From NCBI GenBank assembly GCA_028289425.1, contig JANQPL010000003.1, forward strand, positions 280,407 through 344,406: 64,000 nucleotides of DNA, in the 5' to 3' direction. Below are positions 35,159 to 43,461 of this stretch, one piece after another. The notes under the pieces were generated by a model that saw only the letters and a program-made list of their open reading frames with translations, was not told the DNA's origin and did no database searches. Within the stretch, counting starts at the first letter, position 1, and each line of letters opens with the position of its first letter. Source of the DNA: Alphaproteobacteria bacterium. Lineage in GTDB: Bacteria > Pseudomonadota > Alphaproteobacteria > JANQMY01. The position numbers and the translations under genes are program-made.

Positions 35159-35698
35159 ATGGCTACATTCTATTATTCAGTAAAAGGACTATGGGTGGCG
35201 TTGAGCGCTGCGGCCCTGTTGACCGCCATGGTGGCGGCGACTTCCGCCGAACCGATCGAGTCGCACGGATTGTTCAGGCTCGAAATGGAAATGCTGGGCA
35301 GTTATGACAGCCTGGACCTTGGCGGCGACGAAGCCGGTGCTATTTATCAGTATACGCTCGAAATCAAGAATACGGACGGTCAGGGCTTTTTGCACAATGC
35401 GACGGCCAAATGTTTTGCCATCGGCTACTTTACCGACGAACCTGAACATCAAACCGGCTTTTGTACCATCACCGATACGGAAGGCGATCGAATCCTTCAA
35501 CGATATTTCCGAAGCACCGTTCTGGGCCACGTGACGTTCCTTTCAGGCACGGGCAAATATGACGGTCTCACTGGTGAAGCGGAATATGCTGTAAGCGCCG
35601 AAGATGTTTGGGAAGGCAATCAGGTTGCCAGCACGCTCACGATGGTAGGATCTTACGAGATCTCTCAGCGAGTGTTCGAAGCCAACGCCGGTAACTAA
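35159..35698 (+). CDS. Secreted beta-barrel-like protein, unknown function
   Basis: 179 residues; GGGGAG precedes the ATG. A signal peptide covers about the first 30 residues ('LWVALSAAALLTAMVAATSA'). The mature part is all-beta by pattern and contains 'FLSGTGKYDGLTGEAEY', a segment seen in allene-oxide-cyclase-barrel or dirigent-like folds. Two Cys residues ('TAKCFAIGYF', 'TGFCTITD') could form a disulfide. No enzymatic residues are recognisable. Probably periplasmic. It has its own upstream region and no operon partner. Confidence 0.65.
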   Translation: MATFYYSVKGLWVALSAAALLTAMVAATSAEPIESHGLFRLEMEMLGSYDSLDLGGDEAGAIYQYTLEIKNTDGQGFLHNATAKCFAIGYFTDEPEHQTGFCTITDTEGDRILQRYFRSTVLGHVTFLSGTGKYDGLTGEAEYAVSAEDVWEGNQVASTLTMVGSYEISQRVFEANAGN

Positions 35699-35820
35699 CA
35701 AAACGGCCGCCTGTTCAACGGAAACGGCTTGCCGCAGGCAAAATTTGATGCTCTGCTCGCTGTCGTTCGCCTGGCGACTCCACATTCCATCTGCACCCAG
35801 CATCCAGGAAGGCAGCATCA

Positions 35821-36849
35821 ATGAAGACATCGGTGACGGTTGGCGGATACGACCGCGACGACATCAAGGGCACGGTCGATTTCGTTCAGAAGGCGGAAGC
35901 ATGGGGGGTCAATCACGTCTGGTCCGCAGAAGCCTGGGGACAAGACGCGGTCACTTCGCTTGCGTTTCTGGCACCACAGACCTCGCGCATCTTGCTCGGC
36001 ACCGGCATCATGCAAATTAGCGCGCGTGTTCCATCCATGACCGCGATGACGGCATTGTCCCTTCACCAAATATCCAACGGCCGGTTTGTCTTGGGGCTGG
36101 GGGCGAGCGGCCCGCAAGTCGTCGAGGGGCTGCATGGCGCAGCTTATCGCGCGCCGCTCACCCGCCTAAAAGAAACCGTCGAAATAGTGCGGATGGGATT
36201 TCGGGGAGAGAAAATCAAGTATGAGGGCAAGTATCACACCTTGCCGCGGCCCGGTGGGGAAGGCAAAGCCATCAGGCTTGATCATCCGCCAACGGAAATT
36301 CCTGTCTATCTGGCGACGCTCGCGCCAAAATCTTTGGAATATACCGGCGCGGCCGCCGATGGCTGGCTTGGCACATCCTTCTCGCCGGAATTTGCCGACG
36401 CGCACCTAGATCATATCCGCAAGGGCGCCGAATCCGCGGGACGCACCCTCGACGACATTGACCTGCACAGCCAATGTCAAATCTCGGTGGGCGAGAACGT
36501 CGAAGAGCTCATCGATTCGCGCCGACCGGCGGTTGCCTTCAGCATGGGGGCCATGGGTTCCGAGAAGACAAACTTCTATAACGCCGCATTTCAACGGGCA
36601 GGCTTTGACGACGACGCTAAGGCGATCCAGCGCTTGTGGATCGACGGCAAAAGAGAAGAAGCCGCCAAACGTGTGCCCGATGCCATGGTCACAAACTTTG
36701 GCGCGGTCGGCACGCGCGATATGGTGAGACAGCGGTTCGAAGCCTATCGCGATGCGGGCATCAACTGCCTCACCCTCCATCTTATGACGCCGGGCAAATC
36801 GAGATTTGATCAGCTTGAGGAAGTTCTGGACATCGTCAAAGACGTCTGA
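35821..36849 (+). CDS. LLM class F420-dependent oxidoreductase
   Basis: 342 residues of the luciferase-like monooxygenase barrel: 'FVQKAEAWGVNHVWSAEAWGQDAVTSLAFLA', 'GTGIMQISARVPSMTAMTALSLHQISNGRFVLGLGASGPQVVEG', and 'AAADGWLGTSFSPEF'. The 'GASGPQVVEG' region matches the group annotated as F420-dependent; some alphaproteobacteria do make F420, but FMN use is not excluded from sequence. Substrate unknown. Convergent with the malonyl-CoA decarboxylase gene; 15 bp separate the stop codons. Confidence 0.82.
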   Translation: MKTSVTVGGYDRDDIKGTVDFVQKAEAWGVNHVWSAEAWGQDAVTSLAFLAPQTSRILLGTGIMQISARVPSMTAMTALSLHQISNGRFVLGLGASGPQVVEGLHGAAYRAPLTRLKETVEIVRMGFRGEKIKYEGKYHTLPRPGGEGKAIRLDHPPTEIPVYLATLAPKSLEYTGAAADGWLGTSFSPEFADAHLDHIRKGAESAGRTLDDIDLHSQCQISVGENVEELIDSRRPAVAFSMGAMGSEKTNFYNAAFQRAGFDDDAKAIQRLWIDGKREEAAKRVPDAMVTNFGAVGTRDMVRQRFEAYRDAGINCLTLHLMTPGKSRFDQLEEVLDIVKDV

Positions 36850-36864
36850 GAAATTTGGCGATCT

Positions 36865-38337
36865 TCAGAGCAGCCCGCGCATGGCGCTTGACGACATGAC
36901 CTGTCCGTTGCCCTTATAGCGCTCGTGATTGCTGTCGATCTCGCTCAAGCGGTATTGGTAATTGACCATCATACCGGCGGATTGACCGAGACCGTTTTCG
37001 GACACATCGGCCATCCAATTCAGCCGTTCGATGCGTGCACCGTTCAGCAGATGAAAATGCCCAACTGGGTCCATCACACGCTCGGCCGGCTCGGACGGCC
37101 GTCGTTCATTCAGCAAATAATGCGCGCACAAGCGCATGAGTATCGGCTGCACGACGGCAGCCGCAACTTCGTCTTTGTGCCACTCGTCATTATCGAGAAA
37201 ATTGATCAACGCGGTGGCAGGTTCACGCGTGCCGGTCAATGTGCCGATGGACTGGGCTTCGGCCGCCTTCAACAGAGGAGGCGGTCCGACAATGGCCTTA
37301 TCGAGCCATTTTCGGAAGCCCGGGATCGGAGACAAGGTCGCAAACGTCTTCAGATTCGGCAGCTCGTGCGACAACACGTCCACCACCCGCTTAATGAGAA
37401 AATTGCCGAACCCGACACCCGCAAGCCCGGCTTGCGCATTTGAAATCGAATAGAAGATGGCGGTGTCCGCACTTTCGGGATCGTCGGCCGGCGCCTCTTC
37501 ATCCAGAAGATTCTGAACATTACCGGCCATGCCACTGACCAGCGCCACCTCCACAAAAATGAGCGGTTCCGACGGCATGTTGGGATGAAAGAAGGCATAG
37601 CAGCGTCGATCCGAATCGAGCCGGTTTTTGAGATCGTCCCATGAGCGGATCTCGTGCACTGCTTCGTAGGAGACCAGTTTTTCCAGGAGTGCGGCGGGAG
37701 CATCCCACGTAATCTGGCGCAAATCCAGAAATCCGATATCGAACCATGACGCCAAAAGATCGCGCAGCTCGTCGCTGATGGTTCTAAAGGCGGGCGTTCC
37801 ACCTTCCAAACTCAAAAGATCGGCCCGCATGTCGACCAAGAACTTGATCCCTTCTTCAAGACTGTTGAATTGCTTGAAGAGCTCGATCCGGGGCGAACCA
37901 AGGGCAATGCGCATCTGGTGCACGGCATGGGAAAGGTCACCGTCATCGGGCAAATTGGCAAGCCTGTCGGCGGCCCCTTTCATCGCTTCCATATCCGGAC
38001 CGAATCGATCGAGCAACAAATCGAAAAACCGTGCTTTTCCTTCTGGCGTGAGTGTCAGATAGGCGCGGCCGAGGTCTGCCGCACTTGCGCGCGCCGAAAC
38101 CGCCCCACCCTTGCCGGCCAGGCAATCTTCGATCCGCTGGCTCAGCAGGCCGATATCTTCAGGCGGCAAATCGGGGTGAATCTGCGCCGCCACCTCGCGG
38201 CTCGCCGTCCCGGTCAACTCGGCAAGGGCGCGGGCCATGACCCGTCCGTTTAGAGCAAATCTAGGGAACCGGCGCTTTGGTGCCACCGCTTCGGGAGCTA
38301 GGTCGGTCGGTTCGGCAGTTTGTTGAGTTGGTTTCAT
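36865..38337 (-). CDS. Malonyl-CoA decarboxylase
   Basis: 490 residues from the ATG at 38335-38337 (a GTG nine bases earlier is open). The helical N-terminal domain is followed by the catalytic GNAT-like domain with 'CYAFFHPNMPSEPLIFVEVAL', 'FYSISNAQAGLAGVGFGNFLIKRVVD', 'FATLSPIPGFRKWL', and the end motif 'DPVGHFHLLNGARIERLNWMADVSENGLGQSAGMMVNYQY' region near residues 430-470, which carries the expected His. It converts malonyl-CoA to acetyl-CoA and CO2. Divergent from a TRAP-TAXI transporter, which suggests malonate or a related acid as its source, though no malonyl-CoA synthetase is nearby. Confidence 0.92.
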   Translation of the reverse strand: MKPTQQTAEPTDLAPEAVAPKRRFPRFALNGRVMARALAELTGTASREVAAQIHPDLPPEDIGLLSQRIEDCLAGKGGAVSARASAADLGRAYLTLTPEGKARFFDLLLDRFGPDMEAMKGAADRLANLPDDGDLSHAVHQMRIALGSPRIELFKQFNSLEEGIKFLVDMRADLLSLEGGTPAFRTISDELRDLLASWFDIGFLDLRQITWDAPAALLEKLVSYEAVHEIRSWDDLKNRLDSDRRCYAFFHPNMPSEPLIFVEVALVSGMAGNVQNLLDEEAPADDPESADTAIFYSISNAQAGLAGVGFGNFLIKRVVDVLSHELPNLKTFATLSPIPGFRKWLDKAIVGPPPLLKAAEAQSIGTLTGTREPATALINFLDNDEWHKDEVAAAVVQPILMRLCAHYLLNERRPSEPAERVMDPVGHFHLLNGARIERLNWMADVSENGLGQSAGMMVNYQYRLSEIDSNHERYKGNGQVMSSSAMRGLL

Positions 38338-38476
38338 GACACTCACTCGGCTACGCTCTACAGATGTCCCCCGAAAGTGTGATATTCAATCCCTGCACAG
38401 GTCCCATGATGACCAGTTAGGGTGAACACAGTATGAAAACGAAACGATTTGTTAATGCGACAAATGCGGATGGGGC

Positions 38477-39505
38477 GTGTCAGTGACTAAAATTTTGCGC
38501 ATAGGCGTTTTGTATTGGGTGGTCGCTGTTTCGATCATCGGCGGCAGCACTGCCGCCTGGAGCGATAACCGGTCCTACATTCTCACAACGGCTACGACGG
38601 GCGGCACCTACTACCCGGTGGGCGTTGCCATCGCGACCCTGACAAAAGTCAAACTTCAACCCACAAAAGGAATTTCGCTTTCGGCCATCAGCTCCGCCGG
38701 GTCAGCCGAAAACGTGAAGCTACTAAGGGAAAGCGAAGCCCAATTGGCAATCTTGCAAGGGATTTATGCCGCCTGGGCCGCCGATGGCGCAGGGCCGCTG
38801 GAAAATGACGGGCCACAATCGTACCTGCGGGCGATTACGACACTTTGGCAAAACGTCGAGCACATTGTGGTGCGCAGCAATTTTGTGGAGACCGGCACCG
38901 TGGCGGATCTTGCCCGCTTGAATGGGCAACCGTTCTCCATCGGAAAGCGCAATTCGGGCGCGGAGGGGTCCGGCAGGTTCCTATTGGGCGCGCTTGGGAT
39001 TTCGGCGGACGACACGTTCACTTTGATTTTCAAAGGGTATGGCCCTAGCGCGGATGCGCTTCAGAACGGCACGATTGCCGCCATGAACATTCCGGCCGGC
39101 ATTCCCGTCAGTGCAGTTACGCGGGCCTATGCGGCGTTGGGTGATAAGGTCCGTATTCTGAGCTTTACCGACGAGCATCTCGCACAAGCGAATGCCACCT
39201 ACGGCATTTATTCGCGCTTCGTTATTCCCGCAGGCACCTATCCAAATCAATCCGAAGATGTGGCGTCCATTGCAATGCCAAATGTGTTGGCAGTGCGCGC
39301 GGATGTGCCGGAAGAGGATGTTTACGAAATCACAAAGGCAATATTCGAGAACCTGCCCTTCCTGAACAATATCCATCCGGCAACCAAATCGATCGGCTTG
39401 GCCACTGCCTTTGAGGGACTGCCTTTACCGCTCCACGACGGTGCCGCGCGCTATTTCCAGGAAAAGGAATTGCCGTTGCCGAACGCCCCTGAGGGCGGCG
39501 AATAA
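38477..39505 (+). CDS. TAXI family TRAP transporter solute-binding protein
   Basis: 342 residues starting at GTG (38477; a second GTG lies six bases later). Signal peptide to about 'TAAWS|DNR'. TAXI-family features: 'LTTATTGGTYYPVGVAIATL', 'ISSAGSAENVKLLRESEAQLAILQG', and 'FSIGKRNSGAEGSGRFLLGALGI'. It captures an organic acid (TAXI members are known for glutamate or 2-oxoglutarate) in the periplasm for the permease gene 17 bp downstream. Substrate is unproven. The divergent malonyl-CoA decarboxylase hints at malonate. Confidence 0.9.
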   Translation: MSVTKILRIGVLYWVVAVSIIGGSTAAWSDNRSYILTTATTGGTYYPVGVAIATLTKVKLQPTKGISLSAISSAGSAENVKLLRESEAQLAILQGIYAAWAADGAGPLENDGPQSYLRAITTLWQNVEHIVVRSNFVETGTVADLARLNGQPFSIGKRNSGAEGSGRFLLGALGISADDTFTLIFKGYGPSADALQNGTIAAMNIPAGIPVSAVTRAYAALGDKVRILSFTDEHLAQANATYGIYSRFVIPAGTYPNQSEDVASIAMPNVLAVRADVPEEDVYEITKAIFENLPFLNNIHPATKSIGLATAFEGLPLPLHDGAARYFQEKELPLPNAPEGGE

Positions 39506-39522
39506 AAGCAGATCGGGCGGCG

Positions 39523-41631
39523 GTGACCGGCGAAGATCGCGCAACGTCCGGGCAGGCGCCCGGCTGGATGATTTCGGGCCTGGGGCTCGCCGCGGCCTTG
39601 TCGCATCTCTATTTTAACACGCTGAGCAATCTGCCAGATCTTTGGGTTGCCGCCCTGCATTTTGGTCTGTTCGGCGCCCTGTGCTTCCTGACCCAACCCC
39701 TGATGACAACGGGATCCGGGCTCGCGGCAAGGGCAGGATTTGTGATTGACCTGTTCCTAGCCGTGTTGGTGCTGGCCTGCGCTGTCTATCTCATTTTTGC
39801 GGAAGACGCGCTTTACGCACGCGGGGTCAAACTATCGACGCTGGATTGGATCTTCGCTGTATCGGCGGTCCTGCTTGCCATCGAACTCACGCGCCGCACG
39901 ACGGGCTGGATCGTCCCGATACTGATCATCCTGTCGTTGAGCTATGTGGTAAAATGGGATCCCGCAATTGCGGACCATCTTCCAAATCTGCCGAGCATAT
40001 TTGATTTCGGCGGCTTGAGCATGGAAACAGTTCTTTACCGCGCCTATTTCTCATCGGACGGCATGTTCGGCACCATCGCGATCATCTCTTGGTCGTATGT
40101 GTTCATGTTCATTTTGTTTGGCGCGTTTCTGGTTCGGTCGGGCGCAGGTGACTTCATTGTAGGACTTGCGCAGACCGCCGCGGGCCGCACGACCGGCGGG
40201 CCGGGCTTCGTCGCCGTAATGAGTTCCGGCATGATGGGATCCGTCAGCGGGTCGGCCATCGCCAATACTGTCGCCACCGGGGTGATCACCATTCCGCTGA
40301 TGCGCAAGAGTGGATTTTCGCCCCGCTTTGCCGCAGGCGTGGAGGCGGCCGCATCGACAGGCGGCCAGCTCATGCCGCCGGTCATGGGGGCCGGCGCCTT
40401 CATCATGGCCAATTTTACAGGCGTGAGCTATCTGACGATCATCGCCGCGGCCTTACTGCCGGCGATCCTTTATTTCCTATCGGTCGCCTATTTTGTGCGC
40501 ATTGAAGCCGTTCGGCTTGGCCTCAAGCCCACGGGCGCGCCGGACAAGCCCCAATGGCGAAGCCTGGCCGAAGGGTGGCCGTTCCTGTTGCCGCTCGCAG
40601 CGCTGGTTGGTTTCCTTATGATCGGATACACACCCGTATTTGCCGCCGCCATCGCTATCGGGATTGTTATTGCCGCGTCATGGCTGACACCCCACCCCAT
40701 GGGTGTGCAGGCCATCCGAGAAGCACTGGAGTCGGGCGCCAAAACGATGGCCGGCACCGCCGTTCTGCTGGTAGCGATCGGCATTGTCGTAAATGTCATC
40801 GGCACCACCGGCGTGGGCAACACGTTTTCATTGATGATCACCAATTGGGCCGGCGGCAATTTGCTGGTGACCCTGGCGCTGGTCGCGATCGCATCGCTGA
40901 TCTTGGGTATGGGGCTACCTGTGACGGCCGCCTATGTGGTGCTTGCGACACTGGCGGCACCGGCCATTCAAAACCTGATCCTCGATCATCAAGTGGTCAC
41001 GGCCATCGCTAATGGCGCGACAAGCGACATTCTCCAGGCATCGCTCATGCTGACGGCGCCGGACCTGGCAAACCTGCTCGGCACGCCCATGACCTTCGAC
41101 CAGGCCACTCAAATCGCCGCCGCCGTGCCTGCCGATTTCAGCCGAACCGTCGCCGAGTCTCTGTTACCGGCCGCTCTGTTAACCGGCACGCTGCTGGCCG
41201 CTCATCTGATCATCTTTTGGCTCAGCCAGGATTCGAACGTCACGCCTCCGGTTTGCCTGACGGCCTTCGCCGCGGCAGGCATTGCCGGCAGCCGCCCTAT
41301 GGAAACGGGTCTCACGGCTTGGAAACATGCCAAGGGCCTCTACATCGTTCCCGTACTGATGGCTTATACGCCACTCATCTGGGGCAGCACATGGGAATCG
41401 GTCCTGGTGTTTTTGCCCGCGATTGTGGGATTGGCGGCGGCGGCGGGGCTGCTACAGGGCGGCTTCGGGCACCGCGTTTCGGTGCCCTGGCTCGTGCTTT
41501 ATCTGCTGGCGGCCGCCGCGCTGCTGTGGCCCCATGGTTACTGGGCGTTAACCGTTCTGGGCCTGATTCTGTTTGCCGCAGCGCTTTATGGACCCCAGTT
41601 TTTTCCGGGCCCCAAACGTCTTGAAACGTAG
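39523..41631 (+). CDS. TRAP transporter fused permease (small plus large subunit)
   Basis: 702 residues starting at GTG. The N-terminal part (about residues 1-130) is the four-helix small-subunit (DctQ-like) portion; the remainder is the DctM-like large subunit with repeated family motifs such as 'SSGMMGSVSGSAIANTVATGVITIPLM', 'AASTGGQLMPPVMGAGAFIMANF' and 'LGMGLPVTAAYVVLATLAAPAI'. It imports the substrate bound by the TAXI protein using the sodium gradient. Fusion of both membrane subunits is normal for TAXI-type systems. Confidence 0.92.
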   Translation: MTGEDRATSGQAPGWMISGLGLAAALSHLYFNTLSNLPDLWVAALHFGLFGALCFLTQPLMTTGSGLAARAGFVIDLFLAVLVLACAVYLIFAEDALYARGVKLSTLDWIFAVSAVLLAIELTRRTTGWIVPILIILSLSYVVKWDPAIADHLPNLPSIFDFGGLSMETVLYRAYFSSDGMFGTIAIISWSYVFMFILFGAFLVRSGAGDFIVGLAQTAAGRTTGGPGFVAVMSSGMMGSVSGSAIANTVATGVITIPLMRKSGFSPRFAAGVEAAASTGGQLMPPVMGAGAFIMANFTGVSYLTIIAAALLPAILYFLSVAYFVRIEAVRLGLKPTGAPDKPQWRSLAEGWPFLLPLAALVGFLMIGYTPVFAAAIAIGIVIAASWLTPHPMGVQAIREALESGAKTMAGTAVLLVAIGIVVNVIGTTGVGNTFSLMITNWAGGNLLVTLALVAIASLILGMGLPVTAAYVVLATLAAPAIQNLILDHQVVTAIANGATSDILQASLMLTAPDLANLLGTPMTFDQATQIAAAVPADFSRTVAESLLPAALLTGTLLAAHLIIFWLSQDSNVTPPVCLTAFAAAGIAGSRPMETGLTAWKHAKGLYIVPVLMAYTPLIWGSTWESVLVFLPAIVGLAAAAGLLQGGFGHRVSVPWLVLYLLAAAALLWPHGYWALTVLGLILFAAALYGPQFFPGPKRLET

Positions 41632-41656
41632 AAAATCGGCTCCCATATAACGCTCA

Positions 41657-41751
41657 GGCAAACGCCGCATGGCGGGTTTGCCCATTCGCCAGATCCGGCC
41701 CACTTGGGCGGATCGTTTGAAACATATCGCTTCTAAGGAGGATGTGTCATG
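41657..41751 (+). promoter_or_regulatory. ROSE-type RNA thermometer of hsp20
   Basis: Three consecutive hairpins before the hsp20 start. I: GGCAAAC-GCC / GGC-GG-GTTTGCC (41657-41682). II: GATCC-G-GCCC / ACTT / GGGC-GGATC (41692-41714). III: ATC-G-CTTC / TAA / GGAGGAT (41726-41743). Hairpin III hides the ribosome site AAGGAGG and contains TCGCT, an exact match to the ROSE motif U(U/C)GCU with its bulged G at 41729. In rhizobia this element melts at heat-shock temperature and lets translation start. Confidence 0.85.
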
Positions 41752-42210
41752 CGCACACTCGATTTCTCACCTTTTTACCGTTCCACCGTTGGCTTTGACC
41801 GTGTCTTCGATCTTCTCGATTCGGCGACGCGACTTGATGCGTCTGTAAGCGCCTATCCGCCGTACAACATCGAAGTGACGGGCGAAGACGCCTACCGGAT
41901 TTCCATCGCGGTTGCCGGTTTCGGCCTCGAAGACCTCAATATCGAAGTCCGCGAGAGCAAACTGAAAGTTTCCGGTAAGCATGCCGATAGCGACGAAAAG
42001 CAACGCTATCTGCATCGCGGTATTGCCGGCCGGGCTTTCGAGCGCCAGTTCCACTTGGCCGATCATGTGAAGGTGACCAACGCCACGTTGGAAAACGGTC
42101 TTTTGCACGTAGACCTTGTTCGCGAAATTCCAGAGGAACAAAAGCCCCGCCGCATTGAAATTGCCGGCGCCTCTGGTGCGAAAGTGATCGAAAACAAGAA
42201 AGCGGCCTAA
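41749..42210 (+). CDS. Small heat-shock protein Hsp20 (IbpA-like)
   Basis: 153 residues with the alpha-crystallin domain at about 40-135: 'YPPYNIEVTGEDAYRISIAVAGFGLEDLNIEVRESKLKVSGKH', 'RGIAGRAFERQFHLADHVKV', and 'ATLENGLLHVDLVREIPEE'. The C-terminal anchoring motif appears as 'RRIEIAG' (IxI). It holds unfolding proteins in the cytoplasm under heat stress. Expression is probably controlled at translation by the ROSE hairpins directly upstream. An intrinsic terminator follows. Confidence 0.95.
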   Translation: MRTLDFSPFYRSTVGFDRVFDLLDSATRLDASVSAYPPYNIEVTGEDAYRISIAVAGFGLEDLNIEVRESKLKVSGKHADSDEKQRYLHRGIAGRAFERQFHLADHVKVTNATLENGLLHVDLVREIPEEQKPRRIEIAGASGAKVIENKKAA

Positions 42211-42225
42211 TCTCCCCAAGCACCT

Positions 42226-42252
42226 GGAGCGCGCATCTGCGCGCTCCTTTTT
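42226..42252 (+). terminator. Intrinsic terminator of hsp20
   Basis: GGAGCGCGCA / TC / TGCGCGCTCC followed by T5: a GC-rich stem ending in a T-run, 16 bp after the hsp20 stop. The remaining bases to 42478 hold no other gene. Confidence 0.85.
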
Positions 42253-42478
42253 CTTCGACCGTCCGCATACTGCGGCGGCTCTTGGTGTTTGACGGGGTCA
42301 TTTACCGGTTGATCACCTTGACTCTATTAAACTCGTCCCGTTATCTGGGGGCTTGTTGTCGTTCGGGGGTAAGCGTTTCGGCTAATGCGCCAATTAGGCG
42401 AAGTCCGAAAGTAAGTGCTTGTCGCTGCCACCCGCGGTTCCAGTCCGTAAAAGTTTGGTTAACGGGGCGCATTCGCCG

Positions 42479-43450
42479 ATGCCGAGTTGGCGCAGCAGAT
42501 TTCTGAACCTTTATTTGCGGAGCGCAAAGCGGCGGCCGTTGCATCCGGACACGCCGATTATTGCCCGCCGTCAACAAGAAGACCGGGCAGCCAAAAACCC
42601 AAAAATCACCAGCGATGTGGAGATTACGCCGGTCTCTTTGGGAACGGCGAAGGGTGAGTGGGTAACGCCTTCGACCATCGAGTCCCACAGGGTCATCCTT
42701 TACTTTCACGGCGGCGGGTATTGTTTCGGTTCGGCCGAAGCCAGGCGACCGCTTGTCGCCCAGATCGCCGAGGCGGCCGGCGCCCGCGCCCTATCTATCG
42801 ATTACCGGCTAGCGCCGGAACACCCTTTCCCTGCCGCGCTTGACGATGCAATTTCCGCCTACCGGTGGTTGCTCGGCAAAGGGACTAGCCCGCAGGGCAT
42901 CGTTCTTGCCGGCGACTCCGCAGGCGGCGGCCTTGCCCTGTCGGCCTGCATGGCTTTGCGCGATGGCGGCGCCCCGTTACCCGCGGCTGTCGTTGCCCTT
43001 TCTCCGTGGACGGACCTTTCCATGTCGGGTTGGTCAATGTTACGCAAGGCAAAATCGGACCCAAGCGTCACATACCGTACGCTGGCGGTTTGCGCCCGGC
43101 ACTACCTCAAATCCACAAACCCCACCAATCCGTTCGCATCGCCGCTATTCGGAGACTTTCATAATTTGCCGCCACTACTGATTCACGTGGGCAGAAATGA
43201 GATTCTGTTGGACGACGCGACCCGCATTTCAGACAAAGCAGATGCGGCGGGGATCAACGCGAGCGTCGAAGTGTTCGACGGCATGGCCCATGTCTTTCAG
43301 CAATACGCCAACTTGCCGGAAACCAAAGGCTCAATCTCTCGGATCGGATCTTTCATCGCCTCTCGCACCTCACAGGCCGTGAAAAGTAAGGAAGGTGCCG
43401 GCTCCACCGTCACGCCTTTTGTCCCACGGCAAAAATCGGCAAAGAGCTGA
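42479..43450 (+). CDS. Alpha/beta hydrolase, hormone-sensitive-lipase family
   Basis: 323 residues from the ATG at 42479 (a longer TTG reading from 42419 is less likely). HSL-family signature: oxyanion motif 'YFHGGGYCFGSAEA', 'DYRLAPEHPFPAALDD', nucleophile elbow 'LAGDSAGGGLALSAC' (Ser), Asp in 'VGRNEILLDDA' and His in 'DGMAHVFQQY'. Cytoplasmic esterase acting on short-chain acyl esters. Convergent with the cyclase gene. Confidence 0.9.
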   Translation: MPSWRSRFLNLYLRSAKRRPLHPDTPIIARRQQEDRAAKNPKITSDVEITPVSLGTAKGEWVTPSTIESHRVILYFHGGGYCFGSAEARRPLVAQIAEAAGARALSIDYRLAPEHPFPAALDDAISAYRWLLGKGTSPQGIVLAGDSAGGGLALSACMALRDGGAPLPAAVVALSPWTDLSMSGWSMLRKAKSDPSVTYRTLAVCARHYLKSTNPTNPFASPLFGDFHNLPPLLIHVGRNEILLDDATRISDKADAAGINASVEVFDGMAHVFQQYANLPETKGSISRIGSFIASRTSQAVKSKEGAGSTVTPFVPRQKSAKS

Positions 43451-43461
43451 CCCCGCCCAAA

